Shown here piece after piece: positions 63,900 to 64,000 of a DNA stretch of 64,000 nt. The DNA is from Nitrosomonas sp. (GTDB taxonomy: Bacteria; Pseudomonadota; Gammaproteobacteria; Burkholderiales; Nitrosomonadaceae), in NCBI RefSeq assembly GCF_019635155.1, contig NZ_JAHBZY010000003.1, forward strand, positions 62,001 through 126,000, given 5' to 3'. Both the position numbers and the translations under genes were made by a program. The notes under the pieces were generated by a model that was not told where the DNA came from, did not search any database, and was given only the letters and a program-made list of their open reading frames with translations. Within the stretch, counting starts at the first letter, position 1. Every line of letters begins with the position of its first letter.

Positions 63900-64000
63900 A
63901 AGACGAAGAGCGAAAGATAATTATCCATCATATTTCCAACTATCAACAGGATGAATCCGGAGAGTATCGCCGGATACCGGTTTCCCCTTTGAATCGATGG
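63896..64000 (+). CDS. Start of an unidentified gene (cut by window edge)
   Basis: ATG 63896 overlaps the pepP stop (ATGA) with GAGG upstream, indicating translational coupling. Thirty-five residues are visible, acidic-basic in character (M-K-D-E-E-R-K-I-I-I-H-H-I-S). They do not look like the FAD-binding start of UbiH. Function not recognised. Confidence 0.6.
   Translation, partial: MKDEERKIIIHHISNYQQDESGEYRRIPVSPLNRW

Overview
The window comes from a betaproteobacterial ammonia oxidiser, almost certainly a Nitrosomonas. The diagnostic marker is a complete amoC-amoA-amoB operon at 47.4-50.5 kb. Its AmoA sequence is clearly Nitrosomonas-like, perhaps from the oligotropha/ureae side of the genus; that finer placement is inference. 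Several PEP-CTERM proteins and a DapC/DapD lysine branch fit this assignment.

Layout. 0-4 kb: a cut-off GGDEF protein, an EAL-like/HDOD protein, a LpxK-like protein with a ruined P-loop and an alpha/beta hydrolase. 4.3-12.6 kb: a tight run of genes for a protein-bound sulfur carrier (E1-like MoeZ with rhodanese, JAMM peptidase, MoaD/ThiS-like carrier ending in Gly-Gly), then a CaiB-type CoA transferase, an acyl-adenylating enzyme, an acyl-CoA dehydrogenase and an MFS exporter. This gene set matches the logic of the thiocarboxylate metallophore clusters (pdt, qbs) of pseudomonads and is the best candidate here for an undescribed pathway. 12.6-22.2 kb: an alpha/beta hydrolase, a beta-barrel porin with a GH88-like hydrolase, two paralogous secreted amidohydrolases (one with a 12-histidine insert), a PEP-CTERM protein and an alginate-export-like porin behind a perfect FNR-type box. 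22.4-28.7 kb: housekeeping and metabolic genes (radical SAM, QueD-like, TatD, ankyrin, SDR, alanine dehydrogenase, DUF3422). 28.7-33.3 kb: a large di-haem peroxidase-like protein and two divergent PEP-CTERM genes around a structured regulatory region. 34-38.7 kb: FadE and a long-chain acyl-CoA synthetase. 38.8-46.7 kb: HhH protein, SixA, Ppx, DapC, DapD, BON lipoprotein, MiaA, DUF2909 and a HI0933-type flavoprotein. 46.8-52.7 kb: a small membrane protein, amoCAB, an APC permease and a rhodanese. 53.3-58.7 kb: a MASE1-PAS-GGDEF-EAL protein, an IS3-type insertion sequence and a lipoprotein. 58.7-64 kb: ComM/YifB, UbiK, AmgK-MurU (peptidoglycan recycling), PepP and the start of one more gene.

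Cross-cutting signals. A 17-bp near-palindrome (consensus TGYGRCAAWTTGTCGCR, not perfect at every site) occurs in front of the sulfur-carrier operon, in front of the second amidohydrolase and twice between the divergent PEP-CTERM genes. This suggests one regulator links these loci. One PEP-CTERM leader carries an element resembling the c-di-GMP-I riboswitch core, and three proteins in the window have c-di-GMP domains. I saw no tRNA, rRNA or CRISPR array.
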